Below, one piece after another: positions 1-8,516 of a stretch of 64,000 nt of DNA; within the stretch, counting starts at the first letter, position 1; each line of letters begins with the position of its first letter. Origin of the DNA: Prescottella agglutinans. GTDB lineage: Bacteria; Actinomycetota; Actinomycetes; Mycobacteriales; Mycobacteriaceae. The stretch covers positions 186,001 to 250,000 of the forward strand of contig NZ_RKLP01000003.1 of the NCBI RefSeq assembly GCF_004011865.1, written 5' to 3'. Made by a program: the position numbers and the translations under genes. The notes under the pieces were generated by a model. That model saw only the letters and a program-made list of their open reading frames with translations, made no database searches and had not been told where the DNA came from.

Positions 1-108
1 CCGCCACTGCTGCTGCGGATGGTCGAGGCAGGGCTCGTCGGCAAGAAGTCGGGTGCCGGCTTCTACGAATACGCCGACAATGGCCGTGTCACCAAGAAGG
101 CAAGCTAG
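1..108 (+). CDS. fadB2: 3-hydroxybutyryl-CoA / 3-hydroxyacyl-CoA dehydrogenase, C-terminal fragment
   Basis: Only the last 35 codons are present; the gene is cut by the window edge. The visible tail contains PPLLLRMVEAGLVGKKSGAGFYEY, which is the typical end of the C-terminal dimerisation domain of NAD(P)-dependent 3-hydroxyacyl-CoA dehydrogenases (the GrKtGrGFYdY signature). The family oxidises or reduces 3-hydroxyacyl-CoA in fatty-acid or butyrate metabolism. The symbol rests partly on position, because fadB2 opens the corresponding mycobacterial region. The nucleotide-binding half cannot be seen. Confidence 0.75.
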   Translation, partial: PPLLLRMVEAGLVGKKSGAGFYEYADNGRVTKKAS

Positions 109-142
109 ACAGCACTTTACGGCAACACCAGCCAGCTTCTCG

Positions 143-194
143 GCGCCCGTGTGCCTTCTCCGCACCCTCGGCAGCGGACAAGGCGCACGGGCGC
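143..194 (+). promoter_or_regulatory. Strong hairpin in the leader of the metE-like gene
   Basis: Two 15-base arms (143-157 and 180-194) are complementary apart from one G-U pair and enclose 22 bases. The hairpin lies between the upstream stop (108) and the start at 224. It could terminate the upstream gene or be a leader element of the metE-like gene. No T-run follows. I could not fit the 115-base gap to a cobalamin or SAM riboswitch. Confidence 0.45.
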
Positions 195-223
195 GAGGCG
201 CTTGAAGGGAAAGGTCGATCCGC

Positions 224-2512
224 ATGTCCGCCGCAAACACCGCCGGGTACGGATCCAGCGTCCTCGGATACCCCCGCATCGGGTCCCGTCGTGAACTCAA
301 GAGGGCGCTCGAGGCCTACTGGCACGGCACCGGCAGCAAGGCCGAACTCGTCTCCGTCGCACGGGAACTGCAGGAGCAGACCTGGAGCGAGTTGGCCGCC
401 ACCGGGTTGACCCAGGTTCCCGGCAACACGTTCTCGTACTACGACCACGTGCTCGACAACGCGCTGCTGTTCGGCGCGGTCCCCGAGCGCTTCACCCCGC
501 TCGAGAGCGAACTCGACCCGCTCGACTTCTACTTCACGATGGCTCGCGGCCGGCCCGACTTCCCGCCGCTCGAGCTGGTGCGCTTCTTCGGCACCAACTA
601 CTACTACCGTCAGCCCGAGCTGTCCGAGACCTCGACGTTCGAACTGCATTCGGAGACACTGCTCGACGAGTTCGAACGCGCGAAGGCGATGGGCATCGAA
701 CTGCGTCCGGTGGTCCTCGGCCCGGTCTCGCTGCTGCTGCTGTCGAAGATCGCGCCCGGATCCACCGAGGAGGGCTTCGCGACGCTCGACCTGCTCGACC
801 GGCTGCTGCCCGAGTACGAGAAGTTGTTCGCGCAGCTCGCGAAGGCCGGCGCGACGTGCGTCCAGCTGGACGAGCCGTGCTTCACCGAGGACCGCGCCCC
901 GCAGGAACTCGCGGCCCTCGGCCGCGCGTACGAGGATCTCGCGCACGCGCCGCTGCGGCCGCGCATCCTCGTCACCGGACCGTACGGGTCGCTGGGGGAG
1001 GCGTTGCCGATCCTCGCCGCTACCCCCGTCGAGGCGCTCGGCCTGGACCTGGTCAACGGCCGCATCACCGCCGAGGAACTGGCGAAGGTGCCCGGCATCC
1101 GGCGCAAGCGGATCTACGCGGGCATCGTCGACGGCCGCAACGTGTGGCGGGTGGACCGGTTCAACACGCTCACCTACCTCAACCAGATCAAGGACGTCAC
1201 CCCGGATCTGGTCGTCTCGACGTCGTGCTCGCTGCTGCACGTCCCGTACGACGTGCTCATGGAGTACGACATGCCCGGCGACGTCGCCGACCGTCTCGCG
1301 TTCGCGAAGCAGAAGGTGGGCGAGGTGGTCTCGCTCGCGAAGGCCCTCACCGAGGGGCCATCGGAGCGGTGGCGCAAGAAGCCGACGTCGGTGCACTTCA
1401 AGCAGAAGCACGACGTCCGTTCCCGGGTCAACGCGATCACGCCCGAGGACCGCGTCCGCGCCCCGTACGAGGAGCGCCGGATCGCGCAGCAGGCGCGACT
1501 GAACCTGCCGCCCGTGCCCGCGACGACGCTGGGATCGTTCCCTCAGACGAACGAGATCCGCCAGGCCCGTTACGAACTGGGCGAGGGGCGCCTCGACTGG
1601 GACGAGTACTACAAGCGGATCCAGGACGAGATCGCGAAGACGATCGCGTTGCAGGAGGACATCGGCCTGGACGTGTTCGTCCACGGCGAGCACGAGCGCA
1701 ACGACATGGTGCAGTACTTCGCGGAACTGCTCGAGGGCTACGCGTTCACCCACAACGGCTGGGTGCAGGCGTACGGCTCGCGCTGTACCCGTCCGCCGGT
1801 GCTGTACGGCGACATCCGCCGCCCGAAGCCGATGACGGTCGAGTGGATCTCGTACGCGCAGTCGCTCACCGACAAGCCGGTCAAGGGCATGCTCACCGGT
1901 CCGGTGACGATGCTGGCGCGCTCGTTCGTGCGTCAGGATCAGCCGCTGCACGAGACCGCCGACCAGTTGGCGCTCGCCATCCGCGACGAGATCGCCGATC
2001 TCGAGGCGGCGGGCATCGCGATCATCCAGGTCGACGAGCCGGCCATCCGGGAACTGTTGCCGCTCCGGGAGACCGGGCGCAAGGAGTATCTCGACTGGGC
2101 GGTCGACGCGTTCCGGCTCGCGACGGGTGGCGCCAAGCCGGCGACGCAGATCCACACCCACCTCACCTACTCGGGCCAGCGGTCGGTCGTCGAAGCGATC
2201 GAGCGACTCGACGCCGACGTCACGGCGATCGTCGCGACCCGCTCGATCGGCTGGGTGCTCGAGGCGATCAAGGAGAAGGCGCTCACGCACGGCGTCGGAC
2301 CCGGTGTGTACGAAAGCCGTTCGGCGCGGATCCCCGACATCGACGAACTCGACGCCCTGCTCACCGAGGCCGCCGAGTCGGTGGACCTCGACCGGCTGTG
2401 GGCGAACCCCGACGGCGGGCTCAAGACCCGCCACTACTGGCAGCTCGAGCCGTCGCTGCGCAACCTCGTCGCGGCGGCCCGGCGACTACGGCGGCGTGCC
2501 GCGCAGGGGTAG
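224..2512 (+). CDS. metE: Cobalamin-independent methionine synthase homologue (MetE family) lacking zinc ligands
   Basis: A 762-residue protein of full MetE length with both barrels: N-terminal VLGYPRIGSRRELKRALE, and C-terminal TLGSFPQTNEIRQARYELGEG, HGEHERNDMVQYF and GMLTGPVTML. MetE moves a methyl group from methyltetrahydropteroyl-triglutamate to homocysteine using a zinc-activated thiol. With a constant +5 offset to E. coli numbering, the ligand His641 is kept (H646), but Cys643 is Thr648, Glu665 is Val670 and Cys726 is Gly731. The catalytic His694 is Arg699. The folate/methionine-side VDEP motif remains. The fold is certain, but classical activity is doubtful, and a paralogue with another role is plausible. 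The start has GGGAAAGG about 10 bases upstream. A bidirectional hairpin follows the stop. Confidence 0.9.
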   Translation: MSAANTAGYGSSVLGYPRIGSRRELKRALEAYWHGTGSKAELVSVARELQEQTWSELAATGLTQVPGNTFSYYDHVLDNALLFGAVPERFTPLESELDPLDFYFTMARGRPDFPPLELVRFFGTNYYYRQPELSETSTFELHSETLLDEFERAKAMGIELRPVVLGPVSLLLLSKIAPGSTEEGFATLDLLDRLLPEYEKLFAQLAKAGATCVQLDEPCFTEDRAPQELAALGRAYEDLAHAPLRPRILVTGPYGSLGEALPILAATPVEALGLDLVNGRITAEELAKVPGIRRKRIYAGIVDGRNVWRVDRFNTLTYLNQIKDVTPDLVVSTSCSLLHVPYDVLMEYDMPGDVADRLAFAKQKVGEVVSLAKALTEGPSERWRKKPTSVHFKQKHDVRSRVNAITPEDRVRAPYEERRIAQQARLNLPPVPATTLGSFPQTNEIRQARYELGEGRLDWDEYYKRIQDEIAKTIALQEDIGLDVFVHGEHERNDMVQYFAELLEGYAFTHNGWVQAYGSRCTRPPVLYGDIRRPKPMTVEWISYAQSLTDKPVKGMLTGPVTMLARSFVRQDQPLHETADQLALAIRDEIADLEAAGIAIIQVDEPAIRELLPLRETGRKEYLDWAVDAFRLATGGAKPATQIHTHLTYSGQRSVVEAIERLDADVTAIVATRSIGWVLEAIKEKALTHGVGPGVYESRSARIPDIDELDALLTEAAESVDLDRLWANPDGGLKTRHYWQLEPSLRNLVAAARRLRRRAAQG

Positions 2513-2527
2513 GCACGTCGACCCTTG

Positions 2528-2574
2528 CAGCTCACCGGGATCGGATCGTCTGCGGATCCGATCCCGGTGAGCTG
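2528..2574. terminator. Bidirectional hairpin terminator
   Basis: A perfect 20-bp inverted repeat (arms 2528-2547 and 2555-2574) with a 7-base loop lies between the convergent stops of the metE-like gene and the GH5 gene. It could serve both strands. Confidence 0.85.
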
Positions 2575-2578
2575 TGTT

Positions 2579-4123
2579 CTAGGACCCGCTGCTGCCGAGC
2601 GACCCGCTGCTGCCGAGCGATCCGGTGCTGCCGGAACTGCTCGATCCGCCGGAACCTTCGGAGCTGCCGGACGATCCGGTGGTGATCGGCCCGTCCGGCA
2701 CCTCGGCGCCCGGCGAGCCCGGACGGTTGATCTTGACGGTGACCGGGCCGCTGCCGTCGGCGACGACGGTGACGATCCGCGCGCCCGCGGCCGAGGTGAC
2801 CTGGCCGCCGTCGACCTGCACCTCGTAGCCGTCCGGGTAGTGCAGATCCGAGACGAAGATCTCGGTCGGCTTCGTCGAGGCCCGCGGGGTGTAGCGGTAC
2901 GCGAAGTCCCCGTTGTCGGCGTCGAACAGCATCCGCCCGGGTTCACCGGCCGTGGCCTGTGGATACGTGCGCACGAGCTGCCGTCCCACGTCGCCGAGGA
3001 ACGGGTCGGTGGCGTTCCCGGCACCGAAATGCCAGTACTGCCAGCCGATGAAGCGTTCGTCCGCTCGGGCGAGCGTGTTCTTCAGCACCGTCGGATCGCC
3101 GTCGCCGAACTCGGTGACCACCGTCGGGATGTTCGCGCGCTCGGTGATCGCGTCGATGTTGGACCACGTCAGGTCCTGCTGCGGGCCGCACAGTGTGCGC
3201 AGTTCCTGTGGCAACCCGAGGTAGATCGCGAGCTGGCTGGGGATGCAGTAGTCGTGCGGGGCGAAGACCGTGTCGGGACCGGCGACAGCTGGTGTCCGAG
3301 GCGGGTTGAACAGATTCGACGGCATCATCTGGTTCCACGTGACGTTGGGCTCCCAGTACACCGGCATCGTGGGGTTCTGCGCGCGGACGGCGTCCGTCAG
3401 CTTCTGCATCGCGGCATGGTACGTGCGGTCGAAGTCCGGGCACCCGTTCGGGAAGCAGGACAGGAAGCGCGACCCCGGCCACGGCTCGTTCAGGAGCTCG
3501 ATACCCATCACGCCCGGCTTGCCCTCGACTCGCGCCGCCAGTGCGCCGAGGGCGGTGCCGAGGTAGTCGAGTGCGCCGTGCGTGTTGTTCCACACCTCGT
3601 CCCAGCCGGCGTTCATGCTCGGCATCAGATAGAAGAGCGGGAAGCTCGGGTTCGGCTCCCACTCCTGGGGCCGGGACTCGATGGACCACGTGGGGAAGCC
3701 GTTGCCGCCCCACGGTTTCGAGAGGCCGTCCTGGTGGTTGTCGAGCAGGACATGGATGCCGCGGGCGGTCAGCGCGTCGACGACCCCGGTGATCCGGTCG
3801 AGGTATGCCTCGTCGAGCTGTCCACGCTGGGGCATCAGCGCGTCGAACGACGTCCCGAGGCGGACGGTGTTGAAGCCGTGTCGGACGAGGATGTCGATGT
3901 CCTGCGGCGTCAGGGTCTCACCCGCCGGCAAGTACGGCGCATCCTTGTCGACGTTGTTGACGCCGTGCAGCAGCACGGTGCGCCCGTAGCCGTCGATCAG
4001 TGCGGTGCCGTCGGCGTGCAGGGCGGTGATCGGGGCGGGCGGTGGCGTCGCCGCTGCGGCGGGCAGGGCGGCGACGGAGAACGCGGCTATCGCCGCGACG
4101 AACGCAACACGGTATTTGCACAT
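2579..4123 (-). CDS. Secreted GH5 glycosidase, endoglycoceramidase-like
   Basis: Glycoside hydrolase family 5 enzyme related to rhodococcal endoglycoceramidases, which release the glycan from glycosphingolipids. From the upstream in-frame Met at 4153, residues 11-36 form a signal peptide (MCKYRVAFVAAIAAFSVAAL then Ala-rich). HGVNNVDKDAPYLP, LLDNHQD and LLNEPWPG (acid/base Glu223) follow, then VVTEFGDGD (nucleophile Glu348). I chose Met11 (4123) because it begins the signal peptide. The mature protein ends in a Ser/Gly-rich tail of about 35 residues encoded partly by a short tandem repeat. That tail may act as a flexible spacer at the cell surface. Substrate is inferred, not shown. Confidence 0.8.
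   Translation of the reverse strand: MCKYRVAFVAAIAAFSVAALPAAAATPPPAPITALHADGTALIDGYGRTVLLHGVNNVDKDAPYLPAGETLTPQDIDILVRHGFNTVRLGTSFDALMPQRGQLDEAYLDRITGVVDALTARGIHVLLDNHQDGLSKPWGGNGFPTWSIESRPQEWEPNPSFPLFYLMPSMNAGWDEVWNNTHGALDYLGTALGALAARVEGKPGVMGIELLNEPWPGSRFLSCFPNGCPDFDRTYHAAMQKLTDAVRAQNPTMPVYWEPNVTWNQMMPSNLFNPPRTPAVAGPDTVFAPHDYCIPSQLAIYLGLPQELRTLCGPQQDLTWSNIDAITERANIPTVVTEFGDGDPTVLKNTLARADERFIGWQYWHFGAGNATDPFLGDVGRQLVRTYPQATAGEPGRMLFDADNGDFAYRYTPRASTKPTEIFVSDLHYPDGYEVQVDGGQVTSAAGARIVTVVADGSGPVTVKINRPGSPGAEVPDGPITTGSSGSSEGSGGSSSSGSTGSLGSSGSLGSSGS
2583..2618. repeat. Two perfect 18-bp tandem units in the 3' end of the GH5 gene
   Basis: Bases 2583-2600 are repeated exactly at 2601-2618 and then decay. 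The repeat encodes the Ser-Gly-Ser-Leu-Gly tail, so copy number may vary between strains without shifting the frame. Confidence 0.8.
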
Positions 4124-4308
4124 TCGATCCCTCGGTTCACGTCGTGTGAGCAACTTCCGGATGGAGATGTGGACATGTGTTCAGTTGCGGAGATGCTAGG
4201 CGGACGAATCGAGCGTGCGGGCGATTTCGGATGGAACGGTCCGATTCGTCCGTGCAGGTCGCAGGGGGTCCGTTGCGTGTGTTCCCGAGTACCGGGTAGG
4301 CATGGGGG

Positions 4309-5349
4309 ATGCTTACCGCTTCCGCCTACGCGGCGAACTCCGCCGACGGTCCCCTCGAGAAGACCACCATCGAACGCCGCGCCGTCGGCCCCCGCGACGT
4401 GCTCATCGAGATCAAGTACGCGGGTATCTGTCACTCCGACATCCACACCGCCCGCAACGAGTGGGGTGGCACCTCGTACCCGGTGGTGCCCGGCCACGAG
4501 ATCGCCGGAATCGTCGCCGAGGTCGGGGCCGAGGTCTCCCGCTACTCGGTAGGGGACCGGGTGGGTGTCGGCTGCTTCGTCGACTCGTGCCGCACCTGCC
4601 CGAGTTGCGAGGCCGGCGAGGAGCAGTACTGCGAGAACGGCGTCGTCGACACCTACAACACCGTCGGGCGTGACGGAAAGCGCACGGCCGGTGGCTATTC
4701 CACGCACATCGTCGTGGACGAGGACTTCGTGCTGTCCATCCCGGACGGTCTGGCGCTCGACGTCGCGGCACCGCTGCTGTGCGCCGGCATCACCCTGTAC
4801 TCGCCGCTCGCGCACTGGGGCGCCGGCCCCGGCAAGAAGGTCGCCATCGTCGGGATGGGCGGCCTGGGTCACGTCGGCGTCAAGATCGCGCACGCGATGG
4901 GTGCCGAGGTGACCGTGCTGAGCCAGTCGCTGAGCAAGAAGGACGACGGCCTGCGCTTCGGCGCCGACCACTACTACGCCACCGCCGAGAAGGAGACGTT
5001 CAAGGCGCTGCGCGGGCAGTTCGACCTGATCCTCAACACCGTCTCCGTCAACCTCGACATGGACCGGTACCTGTCGATGCTGGCCGTGAACGGCACCCTG
5101 GTGGAACTCGGCCTGCCCGAGAACCCGATCAGCGTGCGCGGATTCTCGCTGCTCAAGAACCGTCGCAGCCTCGCCGGATCGCTCGTCGGCGGGATCCCGC
5201 AGACCCAGGAGATGCTGGACTTCTGTGCCGAGCACGGGATCGGGGCCGAGATCGAACTGATCTCCGCCGACCGGATCAACGAGGCCTACGACCGCGTCGT
5301 CGCCAGCGACGTGCGCTACCGCTTCGTGATCGACGCCGCCACCTTCTGA
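4309..5349 (+). CDS. Zinc-dependent NAD(P) alcohol dehydrogenase (cinnamyl-alcohol dehydrogenase type)
   Basis: 346-residue medium-chain dehydrogenase. Catalytic zinc ligands are visible in GICHSDIH (Cys), PGHEIAG (His/Glu) and APLLCAGIT (Cys). The structural zinc lobe has four Cys in [15 protein letters not shown]. The Rossmann motif is [13 protein letters not shown]. The family reduces aromatic and aliphatic aldehydes to alcohols, usually with NADPH. It resembles mycobacterial AdhC, though the physiological substrate is unknown. The ATG is preceded by GGGGG close to the start. The gene is divergent from the GH5 gene over about 185 bases and is followed by a hairpin. Confidence 0.88.
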   Translation: MLTASAYAANSADGPLEKTTIERRAVGPRDVLIEIKYAGICHSDIHTARNEWGGTSYPVVPGHEIAGIVAEVGAEVSRYSVGDRVGVGCFVDSCRTCPSCEAGEEQYCENGVVDTYNTVGRDGKRTAGGYSTHIVVDEDFVLSIPDGLALDVAAPLLCAGITLYSPLAHWGAGPGKKVAIVGMGGLGHVGVKIAHAMGAEVTVLSQSLSKKDDGLRFGADHYYATAEKETFKALRGQFDLILNTVSVNLDMDRYLSMLAVNGTLVELGLPENPISVRGFSLLKNRRSLAGSLVGGIPQTQEMLDFCAEHGIGAEIELISADRINEAYDRVVASDVRYRFVIDAATF

Positions 5350-5350
5350 C

Positions 5351-5420
5351 GCTGCCCGCTCCCCGAACTGACCTCCCGCGGACGCGATCGCGCGGGCGGC
5401 GGGTCAGGTCGGGAGCAGCG
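5351..5420 (+). terminator. Probable hairpin terminator after the alcohol dehydrogenase
   Basis: An imperfect outer stem (5351-5373 with 5402-5419) encloses a nested CCCGCG/CGCGGG stem directly after the stop codon. There is no T-run. Confidence 0.45.
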
Positions 5421-5509
5421 TCGACCGGTCGGTTACTCGCGCACCGCGTCAGTGGGGCGTAGCGTGCGTGTCACGGACCTCTACGTCGCATTCGAGGAGG
5501 GAGTCGCAG

Positions 5510-5731
5510 ATGACCGTCAACGACTTCGCCGGATGGGCCGGTTACGGGTTGGCGCTGGTCGGCATCGCCACGCTGGGGTTGTTCCTGGTGGCCGCCGGCG
5601 GTGGATTCGCGGGCTGGGCGGTGATCGCCGGACTCGCGTCCCTGACGGCGTTCGCGTCGTCCGCCGCGATCTTCGGGGGCGTCACCCACCACGATCACAA
5701 GATGCATCACAGCACGCCGCACATGCTCTGA
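5510..5731 (+). CDS. Small two-helix membrane protein with His-rich tail
   Basis: 73 residues starting at an ATG preceded by GGAGGGA about 8 bases upstream. An in-frame GTG at 5468 lacks a good ribosome site. Two hydrophobic segments (about residues 10-30 and 34-54) are followed by THHDHKMHHSTPHML, which contains six His in a short stretch. Such a tail could bind metal, but this is inference. I do not recognise a family. The gene stands alone, convergent with the PPK2 gene 25 bases away. Confidence 0.65.
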   Translation: MTVNDFAGWAGYGLALVGIATLGLFLVAAGGGFAGWAVIAGLASLTAFASSAAIFGGVTHHDHKMHHSTPHML

Positions 5732-5756
5732 CGCCGATGCCGTCCGGGCGTCGAGG

Positions 5757-6620
5757 TCAGGACCGGGCCAGGCGCTCCTTCTCGACCTCGATGTCGAACT
5801 CGGCCGGTGGCCAGTCCAGGTCGAGTTGCTCGAGCGCGTCGATCAACAGCTCCGTCACCGCGATTCGGCTGTACCACTTGCGATCGCACGGCACGACGTA
5901 CCACGGCGCGTGCGTGGTGGACGTCTTGTCCAGCATGGCCTGATACGCCTCCTGGTACTGCGGCCACAGGGCCCGCTCCGAGACGTCGCCGGGGTTGTAC
6001 TTCCAGAACTTGTCGCGGCGCTCGAGTCGCTCCGCCAACCGCTGCTTCTGCTCGTCGAGCGAGACGAACATCGCGACCTTCACGATGGTCGTCCCGTTGT
6101 TGACCAGCTCGCGCTCGAACTGGTTGATCTCCTCGTAGCGGCCGTTCCACACGTCCGGCGGCACCAGGTTGTGCACCCGCACCACCAGGACGTCCTCGTA
6201 GTGCGACCGGTCGAAGACACCGAGTTGCCCGCCGCGGGGTAGCGCCTTGTTGATGCGCCACAGGTAGTGGTGCCGCTTCTCCTCGGGCGTCGGCACCCCG
6301 AACGCCGCGTGGTCGACGCCCTGCGGATCGACGTGCCCGATGACGTGCCGGACCATGCCGCCCTTACCGGCGGTGTCCATGCCCTGCAGGATCAGCAGCA
6401 CCGAACGCTTGTCGCCCGAGCGGCCGTTTGCGTAGAGCTTCTCCTGCAGCGCGGACAGCACCGCGCCGCGCTCCTCGAGCAGGCGCTCCCCGTCGGCCTT
6501 GTTGCCGACGAAGCCGGGCGTCGCCTTGGGGTCGATCTTCGAGACCTTGGTGTGCGGCCCGGCCCGCAGCGCCTCGACCGTCGGCATCTTCCACAGTTTG
6601 TCGTGCCCGTCCGCTGCCAT
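5757..6620 (-). CDS. ppk2: Polyphosphate kinase 2 family phosphotransferase
   Basis: About 287 residues from the Met at 6620 (an upstream in-frame ATG at 6638 is less likely). PPK2 enzymes move phosphate between polyphosphate and nucleotides. The Walker A motif is GMDTAGKGG, the Walker B-like segment is GVFDRSHYEDVLVVRVH, and the basic lid region is RLERRDKFWKYNPGD. It lies 39 bases downstream of the ABC1-kinase gene on the same strand and is probably cotranscribed with it. The window also holds an exopolyphosphatase and SenX3-RegX3, so polyphosphate handling recurs. Which nucleotide it prefers cannot be read from the sequence. Confidence 0.88.
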   Translation of the reverse strand: MAADGHDKLWKMPTVEALRAGPHTKVSKIDPKATPGFVGNKADGERLLEERGAVLSALQEKLYANGRSGDKRSVLLILQGMDTAGKGGMVRHVIGHVDPQGVDHAAFGVPTPEEKRHHYLWRINKALPRGGQLGVFDRSHYEDVLVVRVHNLVPPDVWNGRYEEINQFERELVNNGTTIVKVAMFVSLDEQKQRLAERLERRDKFWKYNPGDVSERALWPQYQEAYQAMLDKTSTTHAPWYVVPCDRKWYSRIAVTELLIDALEQLDLDWPPAEFDIEVEKERLARS

Positions 6621-6659
6621 GCACCGACTGTGCCACACGGCCCGCGGGCGGGGAAGGAT

Positions 6660-8033
6660 TCAGCGGCCGAGTCGCCAGTGTTCCTCTGCGACACCGAGTT
6701 CGGTCGCGGGCGGCTCGCCGTACACCCACTCCCGGCCGATGCGGTGCCAGTTGGCGCTCGCGTCGAGCTGGCCCAGGACGCCGAAGGTGAGGAAGTCGGC
6801 CCGGCGAGAGAACAGATGCTCGGGCGGGAGGTTCTGCCCCTTCATGCCCGAGAAGTCCGACGCCCGCGGGTCGATGGCGAGCAGGAACCCGGTGCTCGCC
6901 ATCTCGGGGGTGATCGCGATTCGCTCGTCCACGAGATTCCACTCGGCGGCGGCGTACACGTACTGGAGGCACTCGTCGGGGGTCACGTCGGAGTCGGGGG
7001 CGATGACGCCGCGCCGCACCATGAGTGCGTAGAGGTCGTCGCGGCGTTCCTCGGTCGCCGCGCGCAGGCACAGCTTCTCGAACTCGACGTGCTTGGCGTC
7101 CATCCGGTTGAACAGGCCGAAGTCGACGAATCCGACCCGGCCGTCGGCGCCCAGCAGCACGTTGCCGGGATGCGGATCCCCGCAGAACTCGTGGTACCGG
7201 TACAGCGACCCGATGTAGAAGCGGAAGATGATCTCGCCGACGCGGTTTCGCTCCTCCTGGGGGAGCGCGCGGATCCCGGCGAACCCGGTGCCGCCGAAGA
7301 ACTCACTCACCAGTACCCGACGGGTGCTGAGCTCGGGGATGCTGTCGGGAACGGCGATGAACGGGTGGCCGGCATACAGTTGCGCGATCTCGTGCTGGGT
7401 GCGGGCCTCGCGCTCGTACTCGAGTTCGCCCTCGAAGTTCAGCCGCAGTTCGTTCAGCAGTGCGGGGGTGGACAGTGTGGGAACCGTCGACTTCCAGATC
7501 TTCAGGAACATCGTCAGGTTCTTCAAGTCGGCCCGGATCGCGGCATCGATCCCCGGATACTGCACCTTGACCGCGACGTCACGACCGTCGTGCAACCGGG
7601 CCCGGTACACCTGACCGATCGACGCGGCCGCGACGGCCTCGGCGTCGAAGTCCGCGAACACCTCGGCGAGCGGGCGCCCGTAGTCGGCCTCGATCACGCC
7701 GCGCATCGTGTCGAAGGGCACGGTCGGGGCCTGGTCGCGCAGCGCGGCGAGCTTGCGCTGGAACTCTTCCCGATGATCCTCGGGGACCAGGTCGAGGTCG
7801 AGGATCGACAGCATCTGGCCCAGCTTCATCGCCACGCCCTTCATGCCGCCCAGGACGGTGACCAGTTGGTCGGCCGCGGCGATCGCGGACTTCTCCGCCA
7901 GCCGGGCACGGACCTGTTCCGAACGGCCGATCATCGACATCCGGGTGCCGGCGTCCCGGATGGCGCGGCCCGCGGCGACCTGCCCGAGCTTGGAGCCGCG
8001 CACGAGGCGGGACGTGGGGACGTTGTCGGCCAA
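6660..8033 (-). CDS. ABC1/AarF (UbiB-like) atypical kinase family protein
   Basis: 457 residues. It carries the ABC1 signature KxGQ (MKLGQMLSILD near residue 75) and the Ala-rich nucleotide loop AAASIGQVYRARL. The VAVKVQYPG lysine and the catalytic-loop/metal region FCGDPHPGNVLLG...VGFVDFGLF are also present. The family supports quinone or lipid metabolism as ATPase-like kinases; the target here is unknown. No membrane helix is evident at the C-terminus, unlike UbiB. It lies between a DUF4873 gene (74-base gap) and ppk2, all on the minus strand. Confidence 0.85.
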   Translation of the reverse strand: MADNVPTSRLVRGSKLGQVAAGRAIRDAGTRMSMIGRSEQVRARLAEKSAIAAADQLVTVLGGMKGVAMKLGQMLSILDLDLVPEDHREEFQRKLAALRDQAPTVPFDTMRGVIEADYGRPLAEVFADFDAEAVAAASIGQVYRARLHDGRDVAVKVQYPGIDAAIRADLKNLTMFLKIWKSTVPTLSTPALLNELRLNFEGELEYEREARTQHEIAQLYAGHPFIAVPDSIPELSTRRVLVSEFFGGTGFAGIRALPQEERNRVGEIIFRFYIGSLYRYHEFCGDPHPGNVLLGADGRVGFVDFGLFNRMDAKHVEFEKLCLRAATEERRDDLYALMVRRGVIAPDSDVTPDECLQYVYAAAEWNLVDERIAITPEMASTGFLLAIDPRASDFSGMKGQNLPPEHLFSRRADFLTFGVLGQLDASANWHRIGREWVYGEPPATELGVAEEHWRLGR

Positions 8034-8107
8034 CGAAGACCTCCGGGGCGGGCGGTGACGACGGACTACGGCGTGAGTCGGGCTGCGGCTGCATGCCGCG
8101 GGTCACA

Positions 8108-8455
8108 CTAGAGCAGCCCGTCGGTGTTCTCCAGATCGTCGCGCATCGGGAACGGGGGACGCGTTACCCCGTCGACCATGTGACTGCCCCACAGGTCGGT
8201 GCCGCTGACCCGGGCCACGCCGGACCCGTCCGGGGTGGCGACGGCCAGTTCGGTGCCCGCGGAGACGTCGACGCCGCCGCCGAGGGCGTGCGTGAGCTCC
8301 CGGACCCGTCCGCGCCACACGAACCGGCCGCTGATCGGCTCGAAGTTGCCGGACAGTTCCACGTCGACGATCACCGCGGGGTGCTGCCCGACGGTGACGT
8401 GGGCGGGCCCCCGGTAGCCGGTCGGTTCGTCGTGCTCGTCGGTGAAGTCGGTCAC
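8108..8455 (-). CDS. DUF4873 domain protein
   Basis: 115 residues matching the short actinobacterial DUF4873 family: YRGPAHVTVG...VDVELSGNFEPISGRFVWRGRV, followed by a Gly/Asp-rich second half. In some actinobacteria the domain is fused to flavin monooxygenases, but here it stands alone. It appears to be the first gene of a three-gene minus-strand run with the ABC1 kinase and PPK2. No catalytic motif is visible. Confidence 0.75.
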   Translation of the reverse strand: MTDFTDEHDEPTGYRGPAHVTVGQHPAVIVDVELSGNFEPISGRFVWRGRVRELTHALGGGVDVSAGTELAVATPDGSGVARVSGTDLWGSHMVDGVTRPPFPMRDDLENTDGLL

Positions 8456-8516
8456 ACCGCCAGAATACTTGTTACCGGAAGTTACACAAGATGTGGACGG
8501 CGGTGCCGGTTCGGGA

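Noticed and set aside
89-2434. 781-codon open frame on the minus strand opposite the metE-like gene
   Set aside because: Arg/Val/Leu-rich translation without domains; a codon-bias shadow of a clearly homologous gene on the plus strand.
8468-8490. CTTGT...ACAAG palindrome upstream of the DUF4873 gene
   Set aside because: Five-base arms with a mismatched interior; too weak to call an operator.
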